Made by a program: the position numbers and the translations under genes. A DNA stretch of 64,000 bases, taken from the NCBI GenBank assembly GCA_023014485.1, contig JAJOZX010001860.1:186001-250000 (forward strand). The letters are read 5' to 3'. This stretch comes from Bathynomus jamesi. Taxonomy: Eukaryota > Arthropoda > Malacostraca > Isopoda > Cirolanidae. Position 1 is the stretch's first letter. Every line of letters begins with the position of its first letter. The notes beneath the pieces were generated by a model. It was not told where the DNA came from. It saw only the letters and a list, made by a program, of their open reading frames with translations, and ran no database searches. This document shows positions 31,029 through 42,485 of this stretch, piece by piece.

Positions 31029-31575
31029 CACACATATCAGTACCGTGTTTCTTTTTTAAACCAAATTGATTATCACTAGCAAACAGGTAACATTCAAGTC
31101 TATTAATGGGTATATATTCAAACACCTTAGACATAATACTGGTCAAGGCTATTGGCCTATTGTTATCTTTACTGTTGATTTTACCCTTTTCATCTTTTAG
31201 TACTGGCACCAAAACAACGGATAACATTGTATCCGGCAAAACACCATGTATGAGTAAACCTGTAAAGTACAAAGCTAACAAAGATAGTAATCTGTCACTA
31301 CTAAATTTCAGATGCTCAGCAGAAATACCATCAATACCACATGATTTGTTACAATATAAACATTTTACGACCTGTTTAGTTTCAAATACACTAACTCTTA
31401 TATCTGAACTATAGGTATCATCACAATTAACATTATTGTTCTTATGTACAGAGTTGAATAACTCACTGTAGTGTTCCTTCCATAATTTGACTATATTCTC
31501 AGTCTCAGTTACATTTTCAGTATTAGCAGGAAGAGACATTGCACTATTATCCAGTGTTTTTAATTAGTCCCAAAA
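31029..31575 (-). pseudogene. LINE C reverse transcriptase, N-terminal part
   Basis: The minus-strand frame reads YCNKSCGIDGISAEHLKFSS, VLPDTMLSVVLVPVLKD, RPIALTSIMSKVFEYIPINR and NQFGLKKKHGTDMCV, then runs into the BEL-1 LTR. This is the fingers/palm start of a LINE RT of the same group as LINE D. An in-frame TAA near 31560 sits at the Gypsy-1 insertion edge. The rest of C lies beyond Gypsy-1, from 44724 upward. Confidence 0.83.
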
Positions 31576-31958
31576 CGTAATAGCGTGAGGTTAGTGATCC
31601 CGCTAAGTTACTCGGTTTCTAAACAACAACAAAGGCACTTACCGTTGAATTAGATATTCTTTAGCGCCTACCATAGATTTCCTGCGTCCCACAAAGCAGT
31701 CTACCTAAACTCTCTAACTTTACTAATTTTGCAGCTACAGACATTATCCCTAACTGATATAATTTATTGACAACTTTCTACTCCATTTTTCATCTTAGAA
31801 ACATCACCAAATTAAACTTAGCACCAACGATTTAGTCAGATATGAATAACCATGCTCTAGTCCAGCCAAAACAAACGAACAGCCCGCGTTGCTCTGTTTA
31901 TCCCTTTGTGTTGCCATTCAGCTTTCTTTTAGTGACTTTTTCATTTAGTGACTTTAGA

Positions 31959-32000
<42 letters not shown>

Positions 32001-32005
32001 CCTCA
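31576..32005 (-). repeat. Gypsy-1 3' LTR (430 bp)
   Basis: Starts TGAGGTGACG on the minus strand right after a polypurine tract (AGGGGAGGAG) and ends CGCTATTACG. It contains a (CA)n run at about 31964-31996. Confidence 0.9.
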
Positions 32006-33980
32006 CTCCTCCCCTACAAGTTTAGTCTGTCAGCGGGGTGAGAGACCCTAGACGACGACCTGCGGAGCTGGGTTGATGTAGTAGGAATAGGTGCAACCTG
32101 CATAGGCGGCCGAATTGAACCATTTTCCAGAGGATCGGTTCTCTCTTCCGGAAGACTCTGGTCATCCTGCAATTCACGTTCCCATATCTGGTCCTGATAG
32201 CGTTTATAGAACGACTATCTTCTAGTTGGCACTTGAAGGAAACAGGGCCCGTTCTCTCCTGCACAGTGGCAGGAACCCATTTTGGTCCAGCCCCATAGTT
32301 GTGAATCATAACTGGATCATTAGGTTGCGCTTCTATAACTTTCCATTTTTTAGTGTCGTGGTACAACTTCTGTTTCTCCTGATGGCGTAAAACTTGTTGT
32401 TGTAACGTTTCGTTTGGAGGTAACAGATCGAAAACTGAACGAATTCCCCGGCCAATCATAAGTTTAGAAGGAGACACCCCGTCGTTGTGTGAGGTGTTAG
32501 TCGATATTTAAACAAAAATGTATCCAACACCACTTGCATTTCCTCCCCACGAGAATGACGCAAGGCCGACTTGAAAGTACGCAGGGCCGGCTCAAGGTAC
32601 CGGCAACTCGGGCAGTTGCCCGGGGCGCCACGTGCTAAGGGGCGCCACGTCATGTGTTTGGGATCTTCCAAATACAAAGGGAAAAATAGAAAAATAAATA
32701 AATAAAATAAAATAAAAGAGTCAAATGTGAAAATTTCCTGATGTGGAGTAAAATTTTCAGGGATTATGACATTATATTAGCCAATAGCATTAGTACCAGA
32801 CTACCAGTAAAGCTAAGGTCAGCTTGGCCCAACATGGGATGACATGTCACATGGGTTGATGTGGCCGCGTAGGTGAGCGTTGAGCACAAATTACATACGC
32901 CTGGCAGCGCTGCCATCCTTTAATATCTCATCAGTGTTGCCACTTTGTGGAATTTTTACAGTTTTTTGTGGATTTACCTCAGACAAAAGTGGCAACACTA
33001 TCTCTCATATTTTCATTTTCATTTTCAACATTTTGAGAATGTTTAGTTGTACTTTGAGTGAATATCGTTAATTGTAATAAACTCTTTATTCCTACATTTG
33101 TAGTTTTTCCTCATTGTGAACAAATTTTAAAATTATACTTGTAAGGGCGCCGAAGTTCAGTTTGCCCGGGGCGCCAGCAATCCTAGGGCCGTCACTGAAA
33201 GTACGGACCATGTTTTCCGCGAGACCATTAGTAGACGGGTGAAAAACACTAGACCGGACATGTCTAATGTCATTTAGGTGGACAAAAGAACAAAATTCCT
33301 CAATAGTAAAACAAGTACCATTGTCGGAAACCAGAACTACGGGTAAACCCCATCGAGCGAAACACGAACGGAGTAAGCGAATAGTAATACCCGAAGTCGT
33401 GGAAGTGGTTGGAAAAATTTCCACCCACTTAGAGTAGGCGTCCACAATGACTAGGAAATAGATATTATTTATAGGACCTGCATAGTCAACATGGATCCTA
33501 TGCCAAGGTATAGTAGGTCATTCCCACGGATGAAGTGGACTTTTCCTTGGGAGATCTCTGTTCTCTCGGTAGCTTTGACAGGAACGAACCAATGATTCGA
33601 GTTCTCCATCTAAATCGGGCCACCAGAAATAAGCTCTCGCCAGCTCTTTCATTTTTGTTGCACCCATGTGTTCAGCGTGAAGTTCCTTCACTAAATTCGA
33701 CCTGCCTTTATTCGGAATTATCACTCTGTGGCCCCATAAGAGACAGCCATTTCGGATCGAGAGTCCAGACTAACGTTGATAAAAAGGCTGTAATTCACTC
33801 TCAACCTTAGTAGGCCAATCATCTGAGCAGTAATGGCTGACCCTAGACAGAATAGGGTCTGATTTTGTCCACTGCTCTATTTGTACTGCAGATACTGGAG
33901 TGGGTTCCAAAAACTCCACCAAGTGAACCCATTCTGTAGGTAAAGGTATGCATTCATTTGGATTTTCTAAAGGCAACCTA
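32006..33980 (-). pseudogene. Gypsy-1 integrase and pol C-terminus
   Basis: From 33976 downward: an RNase H-to-integrase linker, the zinc-binding N-terminus (ELHAEHMGATKMKELARAYFWWP, then a Cys pair reduced by mutation), the core with MDAYSKWVEIFP, VSDNGTCFTIEEF (second Asp) and FHPSTNGLAE (Glu), then beyond the hAT insertion KYRLTPHTTTG, SPSKLMIGRGIRS and a C-terminal domain with DPVMIHNYGAGPKWVPATV. Frames shift several times. It would insert the element. Confidence 0.83.
32582..33197. mobile_element. Non-autonomous hAT-like element, TSD AAAGTACG
   Basis: Ends CAGGGCCGGC and, inverted, CAGTGACGGC, with the subterminal GGGGCGCCA matched on both sides. Perfect 8-bp duplication AAAGTACG at 32574-32581 and 33198-33205. 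It interrupts the Gypsy-1 integrase. No ORF. Confidence 0.92.
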
Positions 33981-35494
33981 CTTAGGGCATCAGCCGTACC
34001 TAGAAGTTTGCCTGACCGATGTACTAAGTCAAATTTATAGGCTTGTAGAATCAGTGCCTATCGTTGAATCCTACCTGAGGCCATAACTGGAATATTTTTA
34101 TTAGGTGAAAATAAACCTGAAAGAGGCTTATGGTCCGTAATTAGTTTGAATTCATGACTCCATAGATAAAAATGAAAATTTTTTTACTGCAAATACTAAG
34201 GCTAATGCTTCACGTTCAAGTTGTGCATATCGCTTTTCAGTCTCACTTAGTGTTCTAAAAGCAAAACAAATAGGCCTATCTACACCATCAATGTGGTGAG
34301 ATAACACTGCCCCAATTCCATAAGAACTGCTATCTGCTGAAACTATGAGAGGAAGTTTAGGATCATAATGCACTAGGAGAGTGGACTTTAGTAGTACGTC
34401 CTTGGAAGCCTCAAATGCTTCCTTTTGTGTTTTCTCCCATCTCCACTGTTCCCCAGATCGTAATAACTTATTTATGAGTTCAAGGAAAGTCGATGCATTA
34501 GGCAAAAATTTCCTATAAAAGTTTAGGAGACCTAAATAAGCTTGTAACTGTGTGATGCTTTGTGGAGGTGGTGCATTTTTTATTGCTTCTAGTTTATCCA
34601 CCGTTGGATGAATGCCTGAGTATCTATGCGAAACCCTAAATATGAAACCTCATTAGTGACCCACGAACACTTTTCTTTCTTTAGCTTAAGTCCGGCATCC
34701 CGGAATCTTTTTAGAACTGTGGTTAATCTAGTTAGGTGTTCTTTTTTAGATGAACCTGAAATGAGGACATCATCTAGAAAACAAAGTACCCCTGGAATGT
34801 GACTTAGAACTTGGTCCATTGTCCTCTGAAAAATACCCGGAGCCGATGCTATTCCATAGCATAGCCTATTGTACTTACATAGGCCTCGGTGCATATTTAT
34901 GATAGTTAGCTCTTTAGAATTTTCATCTAAACTTAGTTGAGCATAGGCTTGGGACATACCTAGTTTTGTGAAATATTTACCCCCAGCAAGAGAGCTAAAT
35001 AATTCATCAGGTTGGGTATAGGGTAGCAATCTAGAAGAACTGCTCTATTTGCTGTTAAACGGTAATCCCCACATAACCGCACTGACTTGTCAGGTTTTAG
35101 TACAGGAACTATCGGGGCAGCCCACTTGGCGTGTGTGACTGGTTCGATAATTTTATCTTTGAGCAGCTCGTCAATTTCTAAATCTACCTTCTCCCGCAGT
35201 GCATGTGCATTATTATTGTGCAATTGAACGAGCCTTACAAAATTTCGGAGTTACATTAGGGTCTACCTCTATACAGACCTGATGGCCTTTTAGGTTGCCT
35301 ACTTCAGGCCCAAAAACAGAAGAAAACTCCTTTAACAATGAGTCTATATCAGACGGATACGCGAGTGTATGCACATCTGCCTGACTCTTTGGCAAAATTT
35401 TGTCAATAGGCATTTTCAAAGCATTAATCCAATCACGGCCTAATGGAGTAGGCCCTTGCTCATCCACCAGTAAAAGAGTTAAAGAATGAGACAA
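33981..35494 (-). pseudogene. Gypsy-1 reverse transcriptase and RNase H
   Basis: Minus strand: PTPLGRDWINALKM (end of protease-RT linker), KIIEPVTHAKWAAPIVPVLK and SVRLCGDYRLTANRAV, GKYFTKLGMSQAYAQL (first Asp changed: KLD expected, KLG seen), FQRTMDQVLSHIPGVLCFLDDVLISG (xxDD intact), FYRKFLPNAS, then RNase H from LPLIVSADSSSYGIGAVLSHH to YAQLEREALALVFAVKKF. Frameshifts lie near 35215, 34990 and 34600. Upstream (above 35494) the protease is cut by the inserted block. Confidence 0.85.
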
Positions 35495-37019
35495 AGTTTT
35501 TTTTGTGTATCTGTGATGGATGCTTCTCCACCCTATTTAATTGTCTCATGGGGGGGGGGGGGGGGTAGACTAAATATATGTCTAAATTTAGAACGCTCTG
35601 AGGAACTACTAATTAATGACTCAGAAATCTGGCAGGCTATTCATAAGTTAGATGATGATAAAAGTTGTGGCCTAGATGGCATACAAGCACAACATTTAAA
35701 ATGTTGTAGCCCTCGTATAATACCTATGCTTGCAATGTGTTTCACAAGCTGTATGATACATGGGTACTTGCCACAGTCCATTTTGTCAGTTGTATTGTTA
35801 CCAGCTGTTAAAAATAAGGGTGCTGGTATCTGTGATAAGAATAATTATAGGCTAATAGCACTTGCCACTATACTTTCTAAAGTGTTAGAATATGTAATTT
35901 ATAATAGGATAAGCACTTACTTGCAGACTTATGACAATCAATTTGGCTTTAGCGTGAAACATGGTACTGACATGTGTATTCATATGCTAAAGGAAGCCGT
36001 CCTAAAGTACAAGATGTCAAACAGCAATGTATATTCCTGTTTTTTAGATGCATCAAAAGCATTTGATAGAGTTAACTATCACAAACTTTTCAAGAAACTC
36101 TTGTGTCGAGGGGTACCTAAATATATACTTAGGATACTTGCCTTCTGGTATAGAGAGCAGACCATGTTTGTAAGATGGAAAAGCACTGTATCACCAGGTT
36201 TTAAGGTGACTAATGGTGTTAGGTAAGGAGGTATATTATCACCCTATCTTTTCTGTATATACGTACATGGATGACCTTGCCAATGAACTAAAAACTGTAC
36301 GTACTGGCTGTGTCATTGGAAAGGAAAAAATTAATCATTTAATGTATGCTGATGACCTTGTTCTTCTGTCACCCTCTCCCCATGGGCTGAGAGTACTATT
36401 AGAGGTATGTGAACAATATGGTATAGAAAATGACATCACCTATAATGGGGCAAAGAGCTGTATTTTGATTTTTAGGTGTAATCTACTGAAACATGTATCA
36501 TGTGGGTCTTTTGAAATGAATGGTCAGACTATACCTGTCAAAGACACATATAAATACTTAGGTCATGTAATTAATCACGAGCTGCGAGATGAACTTGATA
36601 TTGAGAGGCAACGTAAAAAGCTGTATGTACAGAGTAACATGCTAGTAAGGAAATTTGGTATGTGTTCAGAATCAGTTAAAATTTATCTTTTTAGAACTTT
36701 CTGTACTGCATTGTGTACATCCCTTTTGTGGTGGAATTATACAAAAACTGCTATGAATAAACTCTCTGCTGCTTATAATATTTTTCGTATGCTATGTAGG
36801 GAACCAAAATGGTGCAGTGCTAGTTTTATGTTTACTACGCGTAACCTACCTACCAGCCAAATGTTAATCCGGAAGAATATATATAATTTCATTACTAGGG
36901 TACAAAACAGCTCTAATGTGTTATTGTACAATGTCCTGTCTTCAGATACTGTGTACCTCTCACCTATATGGCAGTCTTGGTTCAGACAACTGCTGGTTTA
37001 CAATACCTTATGTTTGTAA
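35495..37019 (+). pseudogene. LINE D reverse transcriptase (nearly complete)
   Basis: Plus strand and opposite to its Gypsy-1 host. A run of about 16 G at 35550-35567 precedes the RT. Motifs: DDDKSCGLDGIQAQHL, RLIALATILSKVLEYV, YSCFLDASKAFDRVNY, then GVR with TAA in place of CAA before GGILSPYLFC (near 36223), a 1-base insertion near 36267, then MDDLANEL, LMYADDLVLLSPSPHGLR (YADD intact) and a C-terminal region to 37019. One stop and one frameshift are the only breaks I see. Same group as LINE C. Confidence 0.87.
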
Positions 37020-37082
37020 TGTAGCAAAGATTATATATGCATATTAAGTTGTGTTATAATAAGTGTTATAGCAAATGGTTAT
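37020..37082 (+). other. LINE D 3' UTR, first part
   Basis: Continues after the solo LTR at 39365 and ends near 39610 with AATAAAGATG and a (TTTG)n-like tail, by which it is recognised as the LINE 3' end. Confidence 0.6.
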
Positions 37083-37591
37083 TGTTATTTTATTTATTTG
37101 TTTGTTGGGTTCAAAATCCCAGCTGAGCCGTGAACGGCCAAGTTCTAAAGGGCCAGTTCAACCTACAGGCGCTAGGGTTGCCAGACGTCCTTTATTTCGA
37201 TCTGCTTGTCCTTGTCCTTTATTGAAGCGTCAAAGGACGGCATATGTCCTTTATTTCTATTTTTATGTCTATTTCAAAATCATAAATAATAAATCCTTTA
37301 AGAAATTTATTATAATTACATAGGTATTTTTTTGCGTTTTGTTCCTTGACAGAGTAGGTAACCATTATCATTGCATCGTTAAGGCTTAATAAGTTAATAA
37401 CAGTGTAGGCTCATTGATTTCTATGTAGCCGCAATAGATAATTCTGTGAGCTCTACTGCAATAAGCGGAGTGCCCCCACAAATGTGTACAACTTATTTTT
37501 CCATACGCTGCGTCGCTGAAAGACAACCGATAATTAGAACAAAATATTAATTAGTAACATATCTCCAAACAGCTAGCCAAAATTCTTCAAA

Positions 37592-38398
37592 TTGATGAAA
37601 ATTCTACAGAAATGCCTATTGTATTTGCTTTTTACAATGCATGCAATGGAAATATTTTACAAAGCAATAAATCAACTTCAAAGCAATGAAACTTGTGCTA
37701 GTGATGTTTTCCATGTAATGGATGATCTGAAAAATTCACTTAAAAATCGTCTTGAACAAGAATTTTTTGGTTATCAAGTACATCAACATTTTCGCCAATT
37801 AGATCCTGTTGTTAAAAGCGCAGTGCTAAAAGATTTTAAAGCATTTTATGATGCAGCATTGAAATATTTAGAAAGTCATTTTGATTTCAGTCAAGCTACC
37901 ATTTTTAGAAAACTCAGCAAATTATGCTTTAAGGACTCTTGCCCTGATTTTAACTCTTTTGTGGAAGTAGTAGAGCATTTGAAATTGGTTGAAAAACTCA
38001 AGTTGAACATGAATGATTTATTTGATGAGGTTTCAGTACTAAAAGAGAATTATGCAACTTTATCAGCCTCTGATAAATTTCAAAGTTGTTCGAGCACTTC
38101 AGGGCGTTGGTATTTACTTTTGAAAAGCGTTGATTTCAAGTTTTTAAACATTTTCAAGGTGATTTCTTACGTTCTTTCAGTGCCAGGCACTTCAGCATTT
38201 TCAGAAAGGATATTTAGTGTTATGAACTCAAAGTGGAATGATGAGAGAAACAGATGTTCACTTCCTCTTATTAAGAGCGAACTATTGATTTACTTCAATT
38301 TTAAAGATAATTGTTTAGATTTTGCAGAGAAAATAAAAAATGATGTCAAAGTTCTTAAGGCTTCTCGAAGTAGTACTAAATATGCTCAACATGAATAA
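37592..38398 (+). pseudogene. hAT transposase, C-terminal part
   Basis: Open for 268 codons. The last third has the hAT dimerisation block: VISYVLSVPGTSAFSERIFS, VMNSKWNDERNRCS and SELLIYFNF. The first two thirds are helical, matching the region after the second Asp in hAT proteins. The N-terminal zinc finger and the first catalytic Asp are not present in the element, so this is an internally deleted copy. The stop is at the natural end. Confidence 0.83.
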
Positions 38399-38661
38399 TT
38401 CCTAGATTAAATAGTTATTTTTGTTTTACTTTTTGCTGTTTTCTTTTGTATAATATTAAATGAAGTAAAAAGTAAAAAGAATTTATTTTATTTTTACAAA
38501 TAACTACCTAACTGGCGAAATTAGTTTAGTTTAGTTAGATACAGTAGTGGTACTGCTCTCGTCTATATTCAAGAACATTTTAAATAGTATAGTAAAAATC
38601 AAAGATGTTGAAATAAATATTTATCCTATAACATTTAAAAATTTTTTTGGGAGCATCATTC

Positions 38662-38671
38662 TCTCTCTCTC

Positions 38672-38761
<90 letters not shown>
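38662..38761. repeat. Compound (CT)n(TA)n microsatellite
   Basis: About 58 bases of CT with one CC interruption, directly followed by about 40 bases of TA, within the hAT at 37171-38842. Confidence 0.95.
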
Positions 38762-38764
<3 letters not shown>

Positions 38765-39364
38765 TTGAGAATCTGGGAGTGGCAGCTTGAAAACGTTTTG
38801 AGTGTCCTTTAATCCGGTCATCAAAATCTGGCAACCCTACGGCTACAGCCCAAGTTAAGCTAAAATTAAACTTACGGACTTGAGATCCTATTAGGTCCTA
38901 CCTCAGGGTTGCTGACTCGATGTGGGCCTACCTTAGGCCTCAGTTGCATGAATTTAAGATAAAAACAAAAGGGGCACTATTTATGGTCTTCTTTCTCAAC
39001 CTTGCAACAACAACACAACCTGGACTATTGCACGATGCAACAATCTTGTATCTAAACAACCAAACTGAATTGCAAGAAGCTCTCTATAAGACCACACCCT
39101 GTAAGTACGACGTTCCACAAACGAGTAGAAAGGACGCGCAGCGCCCCAAAATGATGCCACCAGAGTGGCCAAACAATGATGCCACAAGAGCCCAAAAATG
39201 CTAGCTCTAAATTAAGTGAATTTTTCACTAACCTTACAATTATGAGATGGATATAATTTATATACACCTTAATTTAATATATACAAGCAATGCTGCATCA
39301 ATCAGCTTAGTCATCATATCGCCTTAGGACAACAGTGGTTCTTCCTCGTCTAGATTTTCTAACA

Positions 39365-39570
39365 GTTATGTTATAATAAGTGTTATAAGTGTTATAAGAT
39401 ATCTCAGGTAATAACAATATACATAAAATTGTCAGTTAATCAAATAGTATGCCAGTATACTAGGTTAAGTGGCTATGTTGGCCTTATTTTTGTATTATTT
39501 TTGTATTAAGTTCAATGTATATGTAAGATTGTACTTGTATGTTAGGGTAAGTGGCTATGGATTGTGAATG
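39365..39570 (+). other. LINE D 3' UTR, second part
   Basis: Continues the LINE D 3' end after the solo LTR. Contains AAGTGTTATAAGTGTTATAAG repeats at its start, written here as a short GTGTTATAA repeat, and the phrase GTAAGTGGCTATG twice. Confidence 0.55.
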
Positions 39571-41026
39571 ATCCGCAATAAAGATGTTTTGTTTTTGTTT
39601 GTTTGTTTATTTGTATGTCCCCATATTTTTTTAGTATTGTTTTAGATGCATGTACAGTAGGGTGGATCGATTTTACATTTTTTTCGATTTCCATATTCTA
39701 ATAGAGACAAAAACTTGCGCATGCATGAGAAAAAGCCTCTGCAAAATCTTAGCTTAATAGGTAATCATCTTCTGCCCCGGCAGAGCGATGAAAATCATAT
39801 TGTAGTAGTCAAAACGTATTTTTAAACCCTAGCCTAGAGTCATAAAATTTTGCGTGTATGTTATTTCATGCCTAAGCAACGATATAAATGCTATGGGAAT
39901 ATATAAATGCATTATTTAAGACAAAGAGCCGATCTGAAAATATGTATATTATACATATTTTCAGATCCGCAATAAAGATGTTTTGTTTTTGTTTGTTTGT
40001 TTATTTGTATGTCCCCATATTTTTTTAGTATTGTTTTAGATGCATGTACAGTAGGGTGGATCGATTTTACATTTTTTTCGATTTCCATATTCTAATAGAG
40101 ACAAAAACTTGCGCATGCATGAGAAAATAGCCTCTGCAAAATCTTAGCTTAATAGGTAATCATCTTCTGCCCCCGGCAGAGCGATGAAAATCATATTGTA
40201 GTAGTCAAAAACGTATTTTTAAACCCTAGCCTAGAGTCATAAAATTTTGCGTGTATGTTATTTCATGCCTAAGCAACGATATAAATGCTATGGGAAATAT
40301 ATAAATGCATTATTTAAGACAAAGAGCCGATCTGAAAATATGTATATTATACTGTACATATTTTCAGATCCGCAATAAAGATGTTTTGTTTTTGTTTGTT
40401 TGTTTATTTGTATGTCCCCATATTTTTTTAGTATTGTTTTAGATGCATGTACAGTAGGGTGGATCGATTTTACATTTTTTTCGATTTCCATATTCTAATA
40501 GAGACAAAAACTTGCGCATGCATGAGAAAATAGCCTCTGCAAAATCTTAGCTTAATAGGTAATCATCTTCTGCCCCCGGCAGAGCGATGAAAATCATATT
40601 GTAGTAGTCAAAAACGTATTTTTAAACCCTAGCCTAGAGTCATAAAATTTTGCGTGTATGTTATTTCATGCCTAAGCAACGATATAAATGCTATGGGAAA
40701 TATATAAATGCATTATTTAAGACACAAGAGCCGATCTGAAAATATGTATATTATACATATTTTCAGATCGGCTCTTTGTCTTAAATAATGCATTTATATA
40801 TTTCCCATAGCATTTATATCGTTGCTTAGGCATGAAATAACACACACGCAAAATTTTATGACTCTAGGCTAGGGTTTAAAAATACGTTTTTGACTACTAC
40901 AATATGATTTTCATCGCTCTGCCGGGGGCAGAAGATGATTACCTATTAAGCTAAGATTTTGCAGAGGCTATTTTCTCATGCATGCGCAAGTTTTTGTCTC
41001 TATTAGAATATGGAAATCGAAAGAAA
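39571..41026. repeat. Three tandem ~400-bp units plus an inverted partial copy
   Basis: Units start ATCCGCAATAAAG at 39571, 39965 and 40368 (spacing 394 and 403). Each contains the LINE D 3' end (AATAAAGATGTTTTG and TTTG repeats), CAGTAGGGTGGATCGATTTT, and a ~260-bp body ending in a palindrome (ATCTGAAAATATGTATA and its complement). After the third unit the sequence turns back at about 40751 and runs as a near-perfect inverted copy of the body to about 41026, giving a hairpin with ~275-bp arms. No ORF. Confidence 0.9.
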
Positions 41027-41160
41027 TGTTTTGGATATGACAGTTGGGGCAGCACCGTATCTAGTTCTAGAGGAACTGTAATTCCATTTAGGCCTACCTC
41101 TACAATATATGGACCTGTATTATCACCACTTTGCTGCTCATAAAATAGGTACTCCACTCC
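41027..41160 (-). pseudogene. Gypsy-1 protease, N-terminal remnant
   Basis: The minus-strand frame EYLFYEQQSGDNTGPYIVEV leads to PLELDT, the start of an aspartic protease D-T-G site. The G that should follow is affected by a 1-base loss, shifting the frame (the other frame gives GAAPTVI). The protease is then cut by the inserted array; its C-terminal part is not found on the far side, so sequence was lost. Confidence 0.75.
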
Positions 41161-42078
41161 AATGTTCGAAGTATTTCCCTTTTGAGGATTTACACTAGAA
41201 ATGTTATAATTAGAATTTTCATCCCTTGTTTTCTTTGAAAAACAAACTTTAGCTAGTGGTCTATTTTACTACAGTTTCGGCAAACTGCTTCTTTAAAAGG
41301 ACAGTCCTTCTTCCTGGTGTTTTCCACACAAGTACATGGCTTGGAAGGCTTTTCCTCCTGTTTAGCTTTTGAATTAGTAGGTTTAGTCGTATTTGCCGCA
41401 TACCTTTTATTTGTTTGTCTAGTAGGCTCATTAGGTCTGCCAGGCCTAAAAGATTTAAAGCTATTTACGTGTTGGGCTTTACTACTGTGACTGCCAAAAG
41501 CTCTAACATCTTTAGCAGCTGCTTCCCTAGCCGCAGCTATTTCTACAGCCTGACTAAAAGTTAGGTCCTGTATAGCTAATAGGGCTCTCTGGGTAGACTC
41601 CTCTTTGAGACCCATTACAAACCTATCTCTTAGCATTTCGTCTAATTTGTCCCCAAATTTACAAGTACGGCTATGGGCTTTTATTCTTGCAACAAACTCT
41701 GCAATGCTTTCATTCACAGTCTGATGCCTCGAATAAAATTTGAAACGTTCATAGATGAGAACTACTCGGGGTTTGTAGTGATTGGTTAGGGCCTGTACCA
41801 ATTCACTATAGGTGCAAGTTTCCGGTGCTTTAGGAGCAACTAGGTCCATAACTAAGCCAAACGTTTTTAGGGCCTATTATAGTTAAAAAGGTAGGTACTT
41901 TCTTGGCATCAGGAGTGGAATTTGCCTCGAAAAACAACCTCACCCTAGTGGCATAAGCTTCGAAGTCCTCCCCAGAGACTTCGTAGGAGCTTATATGGCC
42001 AATCATCGACATGCTAGAACAAAACCGATTTAGGCCAAATAACGTGAAGTAGGTTAGATTTGGTTTAAATTTGATCAA
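41161..42078 (-). pseudogene. Gypsy-1 gag
   Basis: Two frames: 42078-41830 with MIGHISSYEVSGEDFEAYAT and VRLFFEANST, then 41849-41253 with PETCTYSELVQALTNHYKPR, YSRHQTVNESIAEFVARIKA, LRDRFVMGLKEESTQRALL and a basic tail ending in Cys residues (CTCVENTRKKDC, CRNCSKIDH) of a zinc knuckle. This is the retrotransposon gag (UBN2/RVT-gag-like) pattern of Gypsy elements. One frameshift near 41840 joins the frames. Confidence 0.83.
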
Positions 42079-42485
42079 GTTACTCCCCAGTTTGGGCTGA
42101 ATAGTAAATTGTATTAGAGTTAGGGCTGACTAGGAATTATTAGGATTAGGGTTGGGTAGGAATTAGTATTAGAGTTAGGGCTGAGTAGGAATTAGTATTA
42201 GAGTTAGGGCTGAGTAGGAATTAGTATTAAAGTTAGGGCTGAGTAGGAATTAGTATTAGAGTTAGGCCGGCGAGACCTAAGCTATAGTACGATAGCTTAC
42301 CCACAACCAACCAAATCGGACGACCCACCTAGGCTAGGCTACATCCAATTTTCCAAACAACCAAATTGAACCCAATAAGCCACAAATTTAATCCAATGAG
42401 CCAAATTAAATCATGAGCCAAACCATTAAATCCAGTGAGCCAAATTGAATCCAATGAGCCAAATTTAATCCCCCTCGTCGCTAAA
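42079..42485 (-). repeat. Gypsy-1 leader with two minisatellites and primer-binding-like site
   Basis: A ~30-bp unit (AATTAGTATTAGAGTTAGGG core) occurs about five times at 42110-42265. A ~20-bp unit (CCAATGAGCCAAATTTAAT core) occurs several times at 42360-42480. Directly after the LTR the minus strand reads TTTAGCGACGAGGGGG, in primer-binding-site position. Confidence 0.8.

Larger units (their letters stand above)
37171..38842 (+). mobile_element. hAT-like element with TAGGGTTGCCAGA TIRs
   Basis: TIR core TAGGGTTGCCAGA at both ends (inverted). The flanks are CTACAGGC (37163-37170) and CTACAGCC (38843-38850), 7 of 8 matched; other LTR copies show CTACAGCC uninterrupted. It encodes the C-terminal part of a transposase. 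A long CT/TA microsatellite lies near its right end. Confidence 0.85.
37083..39364 (-). repeat. Solo BEL LTR, TSD GTTAT, with a hAT inside
   Basis: Ends TGTTATTTTATTT and TCTAACA, i.e. a complete BEL-1-type LTR in minus orientation, with a perfect 5-bp duplication GTTAT at 37078-37082 and 39365-39369. The LTR body is split by the hAT at 37171-38842. No BEL coding sequence remains, so it is a solo LTR left by LTR-LTR recombination. Confidence 0.9.

Noticed and set aside
42110..42265. Possible telomere-related TTAGGG repeats
   Set aside because: The units are ~30-bp minisatellite copies in a Gypsy leader; the TTAGGG is a part of the unit, not a hexamer array.
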